Assembly (NCBI GenBank): GCA_028753945.1
Contig: JAPNXP010000002.1
Location: forward strand, 14,515,624 to 14,579,623
DNA length: 64,000 bases
Source: Hexactinellida sp. DTS-2022
Taxonomy: Eukaryota; Porifera; Hexactinellida
Direction of reading: 5' to 3'
Shown: positions 1 through 11,278 of the stretch, one piece after another
Layout: every line of letters starts with the position of its first letter
Numbering within the stretch: the first letter of the stretch is position 1
Program-made: the position numbers and the translations under genes
The notes under the pieces: model-generated
Told to the model about the DNA's origin: nothing
Database searches by the model: none
What the model saw: only the letters and a program-made list of their open reading frames with translations

Positions 1-315
1 ATGCCTCTAAACAACAATACATTAATTGACTAATTAATTGAATAATTACCAAGAATTATTAAGAATTAATGAATTATTAATTATGGCGAAATAATCTATT
101 ATAAATTATAGTAAACAAAAAATATTCAATTTAGTGAGGATGAATTACTAAATATGTAAGTGTAGTCGAAATTAGTTTGATGTTTTAAGTTAATCGTGAT
201 AACAAACATAAAATTCATTAAGAGAACATATTCAATTATTAATTATTCTAGAATTTGTCAACTTGGAAATTTTAATTTGTTATTGGTTAACTTTGTAATA
301 ACTTATTTCCTTAAG
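1..315. other. AT-rich sequence upstream of first receptor exon
   Basis: No coding sequence is supported here. It is read as the intron before the first visible receptor exon: a pyrimidine-rich tract ending in AAG at 313-315 serves as splice acceptor. The rest of the receptor's N-terminus must lie outside the window. Confidence 0.5.
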
Positions 316-3300
316 GTTCTCTTCCACCCCGAAACCTTAACGCGTTCGGAATTACAACAAATTCGATATCTCTCTTATGGGACCCTCCAGAGCAGGAGGA
401 TATAAACGGGATTCCAGATAAATACGTCCTAACCTATCAGGGATATCCACTGGACAACTATATGCACGTGAAAGATATAAATTATACAGACTATTCCCGA
501 ACAGCTAAGTTAAGTCAACTAGAAGAGAACACAACATATACAATACAAGTTGTATTGATTGTATCAGGGCAGTATAGCAGACCTGCTACAATAGTTATAC
601 ATACCGATGACTCAGGTAAACTAAAAATTTGTGTATTTTGTATAATTCAGTCACATACGTACATTCCTATTAATTTATAGTCCCCACTGCTCCTGTACAG
701 AATTTGACCACTCATGAGGCTAGTCAGTACTCAGTCCTTGTTTCCTGGGAGCCTCCCCCATTCCGCGATACCAACGGACTCATTATAAGCTATGAGGTCA
801 TCACTCAGTATACAGATCCGGAAAATACGAGCATTCCTCAACTAATTGACAATTTTAAATGGACAAATCGAACTGATAAAGAGTTCATATTACTCAGAAA
901 CCTCTGGCATTCTGTTAACTTCACTGTTACAGTTATACCTTGTACACGAAGAGGGTATGGCCCACAAGCGTTTACTACATTCTTATTGAGAAAAGGTAAG
1001 TATACGGTAGTTGTTGGATTCTGTATAATATATCATAACTGGTTTATTTATTATTATTTGTACAGAGACTGTTCCAGTCATCTACCTCCCCGATAGAGAC
1101 AAGTTCATAACAAGAAATAATGCATCAGTTGTGCTTTTCTATCAATTTGAATGCGCAGCGGAGGGAAATCCAATTCCACTCGTTAATTGGTACAGAAAAG
1201 ATGGTATATCGATTCCTAACTATCAAGCGTACTCTCCTTTTCTGAATGTTACATCAGGAGATCTGTTGATTGGAAGAACCAATGAATATATTTGTAACGC
1301 CTCAAATCGAATTGGAGTCGATACAAAAACAATTAATTTCATTATTATTAGTAGTTCTAGTGTGAATACTGAAATTCTCAATAATACACTCAATCTGGTA
1401 GAAGCGCAAGTGACAATTGTAAGCGAGCAGGCAGTTAATGTGTTTGCATTGGTTGATGTAGCACTTGACTCCGCTCCTTCGCTTAACTCCACAAACAATA
1501 CTAACACAAATCAAATCATATTGGCTACTAAGATACTATCCCCAGTGGCTGATAAATTGTTGGAAGAAACGTTGGACACGATTTCATCTATGGAAATGTT
1601 CCGAGTTAACGCTAAAGCTGTTGGAGTGTCTCTGGAAAAACAGAATCGTATTACACAGTTCAATCCAGGACAGGTATGCGGTATAAACAGACTTATAGTC
1701 TGTTCTCTTTAATTATCACCAGTGGGTAAGGGGCCTCAGGTTGAATATTGGAGAACATAAATTAAGAATTGTATTATTGTACAAAAATTAGGGAAATAAG
1801 CTAAAGGGAAGGGACAACTTACTGTATTTAAATATTCGCATTTATTACATGACTATGGGTTGGAATTTCTTTTTATTTTAGAATAATTGATTTTTTTCAA
1901 AAATAAAACAACTAATACTGTAGTTAGGTCAATTCACTGCAGGTTTAATTCCCATATTATTATACTATATTATTTCCAGGCTGGATGTATTGTAAAAGAA
2001 TCTTTTTATGAGACTGAAGAAGTTGCAGCCAACAGTCTACTCGCTCTTGAGTCCCTTGTTCCTAAGTTAGTAGCGGGCTCTAGCAGAGCAAATGCTACTA
2101 ACATTAGTTTAAGTGTGGACAGTTCAGGCAGTTCATTCATAGAAGCAGTGTTTATATCTGCAACAGATGCCCATCTAATTGAGAATATTACATTTCCAGT
2201 ATTATCCGGGAATAGCTCTAGAGAGCGCGTGGTGGTACCTTCAGACTTGCTAAGCAATCATAATTCCACTCAAAATGAGACTCTAGTAAGTTGACCACTG
2301 ATAATTTAATTAACCTAAAAATACTTGTTAGTACATCAAAATCCTGGCAAAGCACTCATACACTTGGTACACACATTATAACTATGTTATGTAGATATAT
2401 CAGTTACTTAATTTTAATAAATTATATTTTAATGATAATTGGAATAAGTGAACAATTAAGAAAAATATTTTATACTCTACGTATGCTATTTATAGGTTAC
2501 CACTACAGTCATCAGGAGTAACAGTTCCGATTACAATGCCATAATTTTCCTTTCATTTACTCAAATATCTTCTGACAATGCTACTACTCAAGTAAATGAA
2601 CTCAATAGAGAAGTAAGTAACATTTCAAATGTATAATTTGGTAAAGACACTCAATTGCTGTATTTATTGTACAATCAATAGATTACACTCTTCTTCCCAT
2701 CTGACCCCCCTCCAGCCGATAAGGAGTTTGTTTGTCTCTTCTTTGATTCTAATTTGAGAAAGTGGTCTAATCGAGGTGTTAGGTTCGTTCAGTATAACAA
2801 CGAAACACGTACTGCAATATGCAGTACAAATCATTTGAGTTCATTTGCAGTTTTGATTCAGACAAAGGAATCAAATGTCGCCCGTTTTGAAAAGATAATT
2901 CTTTCAGTTGCATCCTACTCTCTGTTGAGCATATCATTCCTCTCTCTAATGGCAGTAATGGGGATATTCATATGGGGAGGGAGGCGGTTCATTAACATAG
3001 AGAAAAACACAGAAATTAACGTCCTATATCTCAACCAGTCGCTAGCGCTGTTGCTTGCTACCGGCTCGATTCTGTTCGGGATCGAGGGCGCAGCTAAGAT
3101 CAGCCCTATATTTTGTACGATTGTAGCAGTTCTATTGCAATACTCCTGGATAGCATATTTATCTTGGTGTCTATGTATTGGAATATATCTATTTTACAGA
3201 ACTTTCATCGGTAAGTCTGAATTAAATTAGAAAAGTAATATAGAATGAGAAATTATGGAATGAAGTGTTCAAGTATAAATATAATTGGTATGACTTATAT

Positions 3301-4815
3301 ACAACCAACACCTTTTTTAATGAAATACGTAACTTATATGTAGATCGTCTATTCCTAGATCAGGTTTTCTTAACTTAAATATTGTTACCTATATACTGCA
3401 AGGGCTTTTCGTCTGCAAAATTTACAGACGATGTCTAATTTTTAGCTTACTTTGCATGGGATTTTATAGACTGTTAGAAATAGAGACCGTCTACATATAA
3501 GGATTAAGGAAGCTCTTTTCTAATGTAATCTTCAGAACTAGCAAGGTTCTTTATCATCAAAAATTCACCTTTGCGAAGCCGGGATTTTATTTGAAAAGGT
3601 GTCGGCCAATTTATAATAAAGCCCAATATAATTTACTAGCGAATTTGCTTAATAGCGAATTTGTACTTGGTGAGCTTGCAAGTAAATTGTTAAAATACTG
3701 ATCTTGCTATTAGTATACGAATTAATTTGAATTCTAATATTATAGATCTCTGGTCTAAGAGAAGAATCTGGATCTACTTAACTGTATTCGGCTGGGTATT
3801 TCCAATTCCGTTCGTCATAACTTCGATAGCAGCCTCCCAGGGAATCAACTACACAGCCAACGGAACAGAATACTGCTTTCTGTCTACCACTGGTTGGCTT
3901 ATATGGACATTCTTAGGTCCCATTTATTTCATTCTTCTGCTGAACTTACTTATCTTACTCAGTATCACGTTCAGAATTTCACTGATGAAGAGAGGAGAAG
4001 AAAAGCACCAGAATAATAGGCTATATATCAAAGAATTGCTAATCAAGGCCCTTATTATGACTTTTATATTAGGCATACCTTGGACCATCTCGGTTGTTAA
4101 GGTAGTTACGCACCTTTTGAAACGCGAAGATTTTTCAACACAATTGACTGACAGGATTTTAGACTGGGCATTCATAATTATGAACGCACCAGTCGGAGTA
4201 GTACTCTTAATTATTATTTATCTGAAGTATAGAAAGTACAATGCTAAACAAGTGAAATTTGTTCCTCATAGTCAGCAAATAGAAGATATTACAACGAATT
4301 CAGTTATGCAATCACTGCCTAAAGCTGTGAACAGGAGAGGTAAGCCTTTCAAAGCTCTGATGAGTCTCAGTATAGTTAAGGACGAAGCAGAAGTTGAATC
4401 TGATTCTGAACCACGAACATGCGCCCATTTCCAAAGCAGGAAACTTAAACAGTTAGGCACGTCCATCGCAGAAATGGTGCAACATAGTATGAACAGAAGC
4501 CATGAGCAGGATAATGAGAGTTCTGATTCTGGAGAAATAATCGAAAACCTTAACGTAACAAATGATCCGGAAATCAACCGTAGATCTCCCCTGCTAACGC
4601 CTGTACTCTTTCTCTTCCCAGAAATAGAAAAGGTAGAAGCAAGTGAACAGATGAGGACTTCCAACAGCCACCAAACCCTAGGGAAACAAACAAATATTGA
4701 TTCTCCATCCCGTTTGAGTGTTGGGAACATAAATGTTATACAGCGTTCCGCCTCCTTAAAGTTGGATGTAAAGGTTCACAATTCTAAACAGACACCAAAG
4801 ATCTTATTCAGTTAA
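316..4815 (+). CDS. Adhesion G-protein-coupled receptor (FN3-FN3-Ig-GAIN/GPS-7TM), 5' partial
   Basis: Seven exons join in phase: 316-615, 681-995, 1066-1673, 1980-2285, 2496-2612, 2682-3210 and 3746-4815, ending in TAA. The first two encode fibronectin type III domains (core SLLWDPPEQEDINGIPDKY and VSWEPPPFRDTNGLIISYE). The third begins with an Ig domain (Cys in FECAAEG, the Trp in VNWYRK, Cys in YICNASN) and runs into a GAIN-like region with many N-glycosylation sites. The exon at 2682 holds the GPS motif, from CLFFDSN to CSTNHLSSF, followed directly by TM1-TM3; the last exon holds TM4-TM7 and a Ser-rich cytoplasmic tail of about 190 residues. This is a plasma-membrane receptor that adhesion-GPCR biology would predict to self-cleave at HL|S and signal through a tethered agonist. 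The ligand is unknown. The GPS lacks two of its four usual cysteines. The start codon and signal peptide are outside the window. Confidence 0.88.
3287..3630. repeat. Inverted-repeat element in receptor intron (AACACCTTT family)
   Basis: The last receptor intron (3211-3745) contains an element whose left end reads CAACCAACACCTTTT and whose right end reads AAAAGGTGTCGGCC, i.e. imperfect terminal inverted repeats. Related copies, all with an AAAGGTGT terminus and a CGAAGC(C/T)GGG core, occur near 22229-22305, 31944-32060 and 62844-62952. Edges are approximate. Confidence 0.55.
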
Positions 4816-4908
4816 ATCTGATAAGATAGCTCAACTCAACTCAACTGTAGTGAATATTAAATTTCATTATCTCCTGTATGATTCATTCATTTAAATTAAT
4901 ACTCTGTG

Positions 4909-4914
4909 AATAAA
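4909..4914 (+). terminator. Polyadenylation signal of receptor gene
   Basis: AATAAA about 95 bases after the receptor stop codon. Placement fits, but in such AT-rich DNA the hexamer is also expected by chance. Confidence 0.4.
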
Positions 4915-5156
4915 TGTAAATACTGAATTTGTGATGAATTGATTTTTAGAATTCATTCTTAATAGTTTTTATTGTAATAAGTTATCCATTTGAATATTAT
5001 TCTTGGTCTCCTGGGGGGGTGGCAATAATCTGCACCAAGTAAACTTCAGAAGCTGTTTTGGTAAGTAGTAGCTCACAATTTTTAAAAAATTAGTATTTTA
5101 GTTTCACCCCTAAGTTACTGGAGAACTGTGGATCCAGTTGCTGTTCATATTTGTAA

Positions 5157-5254
5157 AGTAGAACCTGCATAATACGACCGCTCCATAATCCGTAAATCAG
5201 CAAAATCCTAGATATTTTTCTTTCCACCGAGTGTTAGGAAGGTTATATCTACTG
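5157..5254. repeat. pogo/mariner-like MITE
   Basis: The left end (AGTAGAACCTGCATAATACG) and right end (GTGTTAGG...TATCTACTG) match the two ends of the element at 8012-8639, so this is a second, unbroken copy of that short TA-flanked family. It is the only recognisable feature in the gap between the receptor stop (4815) and the next start (5805). Confidence 0.55.
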
Positions 5255-5804
5255 TTAAATACAAATTTTATTGTAAGGAAAGTAAGAAATGAGCTCTAGT
5301 GGCCTGCTATGCCATCATTATAATCTTCAGCAAATATCCACCTGCCTTTATTAATCTTTGGTAGAATCAATAGATTGCCGGAGAGTTGATATTTTTCACA
5401 AAACTGATCAACATATAAGTTAGAAACATAATAAATAAACATGATATATATTACCTTTATATGCAAGCGCAAGTATTTCAAGTTTGAATAAACTCCTTAT
5501 ACAAAAATATTTACTACAAAATTAACCAAGAACATGTATGCAGTACATTGTTGTTGTAAAGACATCATTCCATGAAACCTACCTTAACTGAGTGTGTATT
5601 ATGTTACAAGAGTCTACTGTATTTCAACCTCTACATATACTGCACGTATTAAAGTTGCACCTGAATTAACTAATTAACTTGCATTAAATGGTATTCTACA
5701 GTATCAACTTTCAACTTAGATATGTATATAGAGAATGTCATTACAGTATAAAGCTGCATAACGCTGTGATAGTAATCAATTAATTGCTTGTGAATAATTG
5801 TTAA

Positions 5805-7736
5805 ATGGTTTATAACCTTGTCAATCAAATTCTAGTAACTGTATCTACTGGATGTGTGCCCAAGGAATACAAGGTAATATTTGTAATTAGCGCACTACTA
5901 AACTCCCTGCTATGCATACTGCTTATGCCAGTCACTATCCGACTAGCAGGTCAGCTGATAGGTCAGGTATTTAAGTACCGATACATTGTTAATAACTGTA
6001 TAATGGGGTGTGAGCATGATGAAAACAGAGTCATTACTGCCTACTACCAACATTTCCAAATTTTCGTAGGAATCGTCCTATGCATGTTAGGATTCTGTGT
6101 CTTCAACACTATTTCCCTCGTCTACGCGTCTGTCTATGTCATTAGTCAGGAATGGATTACACAGAATCCAATGGGTTATCTGGCAGACGCAATCACTCAG
6201 TCATTTCAGGAAGGAATAGTTTATTCGGAGTAACGCTATTGCTACAGATTGCAAATTACTTTAAAGGTAACAAAGTACAGCTAAATGTAATAATAATACT
6301 GATAATAGCAAGAATGGGGTATGTACTCTGTTTGGAGTTTTGCCAGTATCTCATCCGGTTTGTGATTTAACACGGTTATTCCAGACATTTCCATTTCTGC
6401 CTAGTTATTTCACAAGTTATAGCGACTATGGAATTATTATAATTATTATATATGGAATCGACTTAATCGCTCGGGTTTTCACGGTATGTGCATTTATGAG
6501 AATGTGTATAATTATCGTTCACCAACACATAATTGAATTCATTACACATTTGCATACCGAATTTCTAGAATGGGAGAGATACGCAGATAAGATACGAGCT
6601 TATAAGCTAATGAAGGTAGCTGCCTGGGGAACTTACTCGTTGACTCTATTAAATGCTATCGGTAGTGTCTCTGGTGTTGTAATTGATTATGTCGTCCAAT
6701 GGGATATCATCTTCTTGGTTGGTATTCCTGGTCCATATTTTATTGCATTATATGTTACACTTGCTTTTCTCGTATTTACATCGATCCTATCCATTCTACC
6801 CAGCATCCTATACTCGATATTCCTAGTCGCTGCTTGGTTGGTATTCCGAGACAGAACGAAGGTTAAATACTCGGGTTCCGAACTAGTGATGTCACCAGAG
6901 AGCAGTTATTGCCCGAAAAACCTATTTTCTCTAATCAGGACCATCTGCACCAAACCTATTATAAGAATAAAAGCAAAATACACCTGGCATCCTATGTGAT
7001 ACTAATTATTTCCGCTAGCGTTTGCTTTTCGGTATTTTTAACTCCACTTATGATCCGACATTCGAGAGAGACTGTCGCTCTTCTACCAGGTGATTACTAC
7101 ATGTTCGATAATGTCAGTCTAAATGACTGTGCGCTTGTTAATTATCAAGACTGTTCAACAAACTTAAAAGGTTTAATGTTTCATAAACCATTCAAGCAAT
7201 CCCTTACAACACAATATAATATGTCACTGGGAATGATAACCTGGATTCCTACAAATTCTACTGTTTCTAAACACTGTTACTACTCTCTCAATGGGACTGT
7301 TATTGAAAAGGAATTGGGTATAGAACTGTATTTACCTTCTAAAACTCCATCTTATTATTCGTATTGTTTATCAACATCTTCAAATTACTCAAAACTATAT
7401 TATTCACAATCACAAGGTACCTATGGCATACAAACTTCTGGCATGTACTATATTTCTAAATTATCAAATGATACTAATTTCTGTGTCCTGAACATAACTA
7501 GAAGCATTGACCAGATAAGAGACAAAGTTCCATATTCCCATTTCACTCATACAAGTTTAGCTGATTTGGATGCAATCATCTATGAACTAACAGCAGTCAT
7601 ACATAATGATAAAATTTGTCACTTTAACATAGTTTGCTACTACAATCCGGTGTGGCCTATTATATTCTGCATAGTTGTGTTCTTAATTACTCTCTTTGTC
7701 CAAGTTTCGCTACTCTACTGCATTCACCGTATTTAG
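5805..7736 (+). CDS. Unrecognised multi-pass membrane protein
   Basis: I do not recognise this family. The model has three exons: 5805 to about 6218, 6385-6861 and 6939-7736, giving roughly 562 residues. The second intron (6862-6938, 77 bp) is well supported: it ends in a pyrimidine-rich tract plus CAG and restores the frame exactly. The first junction is less sure; a donor at 6219 fits the phase but is weak, and unspliced the first exon stops at 6233. The protein has about five membrane segments in the first two exons (for example VIFVISALLNSLLCILL, IFVGIVLCMLGFCVF and the Ile-rich YGIIIIIIYGI), then a further segment, a Cys- and N-glycosylation-rich extracellular domain of about 200 residues, a last membrane segment (IIFCIVVFLITLFVQVSLLY) and a very short tail. 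This is receptor- or transporter-like topology, but no signature supports either. It follows the adhesion receptor on the same strand after about 1 kb and shares its AT-rich codon use. Confidence 0.62.
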
Positions 7737-8011
7737 CAACGTGGCAACATTAAACATCCCCAATAGAGGACCAATTATCTGTGTTTGTTAGTTATAATTG
7801 TTTGTAAATAATAATGTAAATATATTGTCCTAATTTCAAGCTTTTCCAATACCCCAAGAAACATTCTAACTTTAGCAATTAATATACGTAGTATGTAACG
7901 TAATAACATGAGTATCTGTTTATTCATTTATCAGTATACTTAGTGATATTCTGTATTTACTCTATTTGTATTCTACTAATTTATAACGGGGAAAAATTCA
8001 TAATCAACATA
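7737..8011. other. AT-rich intergenic sequence
   Basis: Downstream of the membrane-protein stop. No gene or clear signal seen; the transposon block begins at 8012. Confidence 0.5.
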
Positions 8012-8639
8012 CAGTAGAACAGTGGCGGCGCCAGGATTTTTAATCAGGGGGGGGGGCTCTGGGGGGCAGGGGGATTTCAGGGGGGGCCGGGGCACAATTA
8101 ATTTATATTTTTTAATGCTCCATTACAAGACTATAGTATAAAGTTTAAGAAATCCATCAAATTTTTAATAATAAAGGAGCTACATCAGAGGAGGGAATTG
8201 TCGATTGGTACAGCGGTGAATGCATTTAGTGCAGAATAAATAAAAATTATTTGCCATTTTTTTATGAATTATATAACTTCGATAGTGAATTAGTGTTTAC
8301 GAAATGAAAACAAATGAATTCCAATTAATATGTACGTAAATATGCTTCATTTTTCAAATATTCATTCTAATTCAAAGGTACAGGGACAACATAATTGTAA
8401 TTTCTATATTGCAACCTCGTACAGAGGTTGTAACATCCTTATGAGGATGATATTCTATTGCAGCTCCAGGGGGGGCTCACCCGAAAAGAGGGGGGGGGGC
8501 TCGTTCCACCCCTGTCCCCCCCTTGGCGTCGCCTCTGCAGTAGAACCTGCTTAATCCGACCCCTATAAACCGGAACTCTCCTTAATAAACCCGACACATT
8601 TTTCGAGTCCACGAGTGTCAGATTAGGCAGATACTACTG
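8012..8639. mobile_element. pogo/mariner-like MITE interrupted by a hAT element
   Basis: The left end CAGTAGAA is split from the body by the hAT insertion at 8020-8537 and resumes as CCTGCTTAATCCGACC. The right end is an inverted match (GATTAGGCAG...TACTACTG). TA dinucleotides flank both ends (8010-8011 and 8640-8641), as expected of TA-targeting transposons. Without the insertion the element is only about 110 bp. Confidence 0.75.
8020..8537. mobile_element. Non-autonomous hAT element, perfect 8-bp TSD
   Basis: Ends CAGTGGCGGCGCC and GGCGTCGCCTCTG are imperfect inverted repeats of the hAT type (CAG...CTG). The element is flanked by perfect direct repeats CAGTAGAA at 8012-8019 and 8538-8545. 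Poly-G runs lie just inside each end. The short frames inside it are not coding. Confidence 0.85.
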
Positions 8640-8951
8640 TATCCCATTAATTACATATAAATTCAGAGAGAGCTAGTATAAATTAATGCAGTTTGGGTAA
8701 GATAATGTCGGATACATAATTTTGGCCAAATTATCACTATAACCGTATCTACTGTACCCAATATCGCTATGTGCAATGCAAAGTAGTGTAGAGCTTGGGA
8801 CTTAGTACAAACACCAGGAGACCATTTATTATGGAAATATATATTATGTGGAAGCAAACACTTTCACCCTTCCAATTTCTACTATTTGTAGATAATGAAC
8901 GGAACAAAAAGTATACTATCTAATGAATAGTATCGCTATACCAATATAATA

Positions 8952-9090
8952 CAGGGCCGACGGAAGCAGTTATGAAGTGGTTAGGCCATGGCTTGACCGG
9001 CCTAACTAGCGAAGTAAGAGTGGCAGGCTATTGGCCTGGCCACTTGATAAAAGCGGTCAGGCCATGGCCTGACCGCTTCCGCCGCCCCTG
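8952..9090. mobile_element. Short hAT MITE
   Basis: Terminal inverted repeats CAGGGCCGACGGAAGC and GCTTCCGCCGCCCCTG enclose a 139-bp element rich in the inner palindrome GGCCATGGC. Flanks ATATAATA and ATTTAATG agree at 6 of 8 positions, consistent with a decayed 8-bp duplication. Its right end closely matches the end of the hAT relic at 10441-10456 (14 of 16 bases). Confidence 0.7.
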
Positions 9091-9120
9091 ATTTAATGTA
9101 TTGGCTATCAATGACACCTC

Positions 9121-9214
9121 CAGGGACGTCGTCACGGGGGGGGCATAGGGGGGCAATGCCCCCCCTGGTAATTTTGCCGCCCCCCCTAGATGAAAAATCC
9201 TGGCGACGTCCCTG
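9121..9214. mobile_element. 94-bp hAT MITE, perfect 8-bp TSD
   Basis: Perfect 11-bp inverted ends (CAGGGACGTCG and CGACGTCCCTG) are flanked by perfect direct repeats GACACCTC (9113-9120 and 9215-9222). The interior is G/C homopolymer-rich and can fold on itself. Confidence 0.88.
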
Positions 9215-9651
9215 GACACCTCTAAGGGACAAAAATATAACTTTATAATAACATGAAATGTAGATAGATAATACAGGATTCTATGATTGTACGGAGGATA
9301 TAATTTAAACTTGTGGTTAATCAGGAGGCTCTAGTATATTTAGCCAGATTTCTATTATATGTCTCTACAAAGTTATTCAGAACGCTCCATTTTTTAATGC
9401 TCTGACTGGAAGTCCATAAAAAGTCTTCTAAATTATTTCTGGAAGATCCTATGATATGTTCTTGTCAGGGTACTTCGTGGTAAACTTTTAACAGCAACTC
9501 GAAACGAATATGATGACTACTTCAAGTGATGCATCACTTAGCTGAGACTGCAGAGGCAAAACTGCAGCTACTGCTCGTGGTTTCGAGCTTAGGCTAAATC
9601 TTTGAGACTCTACTTTCAATTCACCTACTTCTTCCAATATTCAAGCGAGTA

Positions 9652-10456
9652 GAAATGCTATCTAGGGCTCTACAATCCAAAGAAGCCACAATCTTAGGAG
9701 CAATAGAAGCAGCAAATTATGTCATTGATGAACTGTCCGATTTAAGAATGAGCGTCACTCACTTTGACGAGATTTACAAAGATGGAATTCAAGAATAGAA
9801 TATGACATTCATCTAACAAGTTATGCTCCAGCCTTACAATACCCCTTATGAACATTGGAGAGCACAGTTTATAGAGTTCTTAGATGTGTTGGTTGAAAAA
9901 TTGAAACATACCTTTCGATTAAGAAGAACTTGGGTATAATAAGCAATATTGAAAAGCTTATTTTGTCAGTAATACATACAGAAGCTATTGAAGAAAACCT
10001 GATATTATCTGTCTGCACATTTTACTTATCTTCAGTAGAAGATTTACAATTCGAACTTCAGATGTTGCAACGATTAGTAAAATCAGAAAAGTTACCGATT
10101 CCATCAATTACATGTTTTATATCACGTAATATTACAAGGTTAGTGACAATTTTACAGGTGGTTGGAGTCTCTGGAGCGAGTGCAGAAAGAAGCTTTAGTG
10201 TACTCCGTCGGCTCAAAACATGGCTCAGATACACAATGACGCAAGCAAGACTGACTCAACTCTCCATTCTCGCTATTGAGAAGAAATCCGAGGAAACAGA
10301 CTGTTTGAAAATAGCAAGAGCTTTCATAAATAATGAACGTCGCGAAAGGAAGTTTGGGAAATTTCCCCAGTTTCTGAATTAATGAATAAAGTTAATGTAC
10401 ATCATAATGTAATTAACCTTAATCCCCCCACCATTTACGAACTTCCGACGCCCCTG
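9652..10456 (+). pseudogene. Decayed hAT transposase (C-terminal part) with right terminal repeat
   Basis: Stretches of hAT transposase survive in different frames and with stop codons. The region from 9652 reads like the inner helical region (EMLSRALQSKEATILGAIEA, then a stop). Around 9848-9900 lies a piece like the conserved (Y)EHWRAQFIEFLDVLVEKL segment. The frame 9930-10382 holds the hAT C-terminal dimerisation domain, with GVSGASAERSFSVLRRLK and TQARLTQLSILAIE, ending in TAA. At 10441-10456 the sequence ACTTCCGACGCCCCTG looks like a hAT right end. No left end or target duplication was found, so it is a 5'-truncated relic. It resembles the ZMYM/THAP-associated group of hAT transposases by this dimerisation motif. 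It is the likely kind of source for the short hAT elements nearby, but is itself broken. Confidence 0.75.
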
Positions 10457-10697
10457 ACGGCAAGTACCCTTGGCTGGGGAATGCCAGATGGCAGTCTATA
10501 CTCATGACAATATTATAAATTTGTAAATGCGAAATTCGAAATCAGCATACTTGTTTACCTACAGTATTATAAGATTTGTTTACCAATTATAACATTTGAA
10601 AGTTAGTTTACGTGTATATCTCATATATAAATGCGGTTTCTATTCTCCCATCACTTAAATACAATCCGGACAAACAAACAAACAAACACACACACAC

Positions 10698-11061
10698 CAG
10701 AGTGGACCATGGGTCGATGGGTCATGGGTCATGGGTCAAATGGGTCACCTAAATCGATGGGTCACGGCTCCGTGACCCATGACCCATGACCCATTTGGAA
10801 TTTCAATGTATTCTTCAGTTAAAATACGAATCACTCATCATCATAATAATTATTATAACATTGATGTGTATTGAACTACTAAACATATTCGACATTGCAA
10901 CAAGTAGGTTTGTTGAGGTAATTTACACTGTTATTCTGTTATTCTGTTAATGTCACAGTATCGTATTTAGATATTTAAAATTGTGTGATGGGTCAATGGG
11001 TCAGAAATGGGATGGGTCAGATGGGTCATGGGTCACCAATGTTGACCCATGGTCCACTCTG
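10698..11061. mobile_element. hAT-type foldback MITE inside a CA microsatellite
   Basis: Perfect 18-bp inverted ends, CAGAGTGGACCATGGGTC and its complement at 11044-11061, surround a 364-bp element. Next to both ends, and in both orientations, lie repeated ATGGGTC / GACCCAT units. The flanks are ACACACAC on both sides, which fits an 8-bp duplication but is uninformative within a CA repeat. Confidence 0.75.
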
Positions 11062-11278
11062 ACACACACACACACGCAAATACACAACAATCGAGTTTTA
11101 ATAATATAGATTTTGTTTCTTGTCTTTATGTCTATTTGTCTATCTCATGATCTTAGCAAACTAATCTACAAGTCCATTTGTAATACTGTACATTACTATT
11201 TTGAACATAGTATGATGTTCCGTCGAGCTATCATTTCGAGGATTATGAAAACGCTAGATTGATTGGATATAGATGTTG

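Noticed and set aside
196-405. 69-codon frame at the window start
   Set aside because: It overlaps the first FN3 exon in the wrong frame; the FN3 core reads in another frame from a splice acceptor at 313-315.
8330-8554. 74-codon + frame ending in Gly/Pro-rich sequence
   Set aside because: It lies across the poly-G end of a hAT MITE and its duplication.
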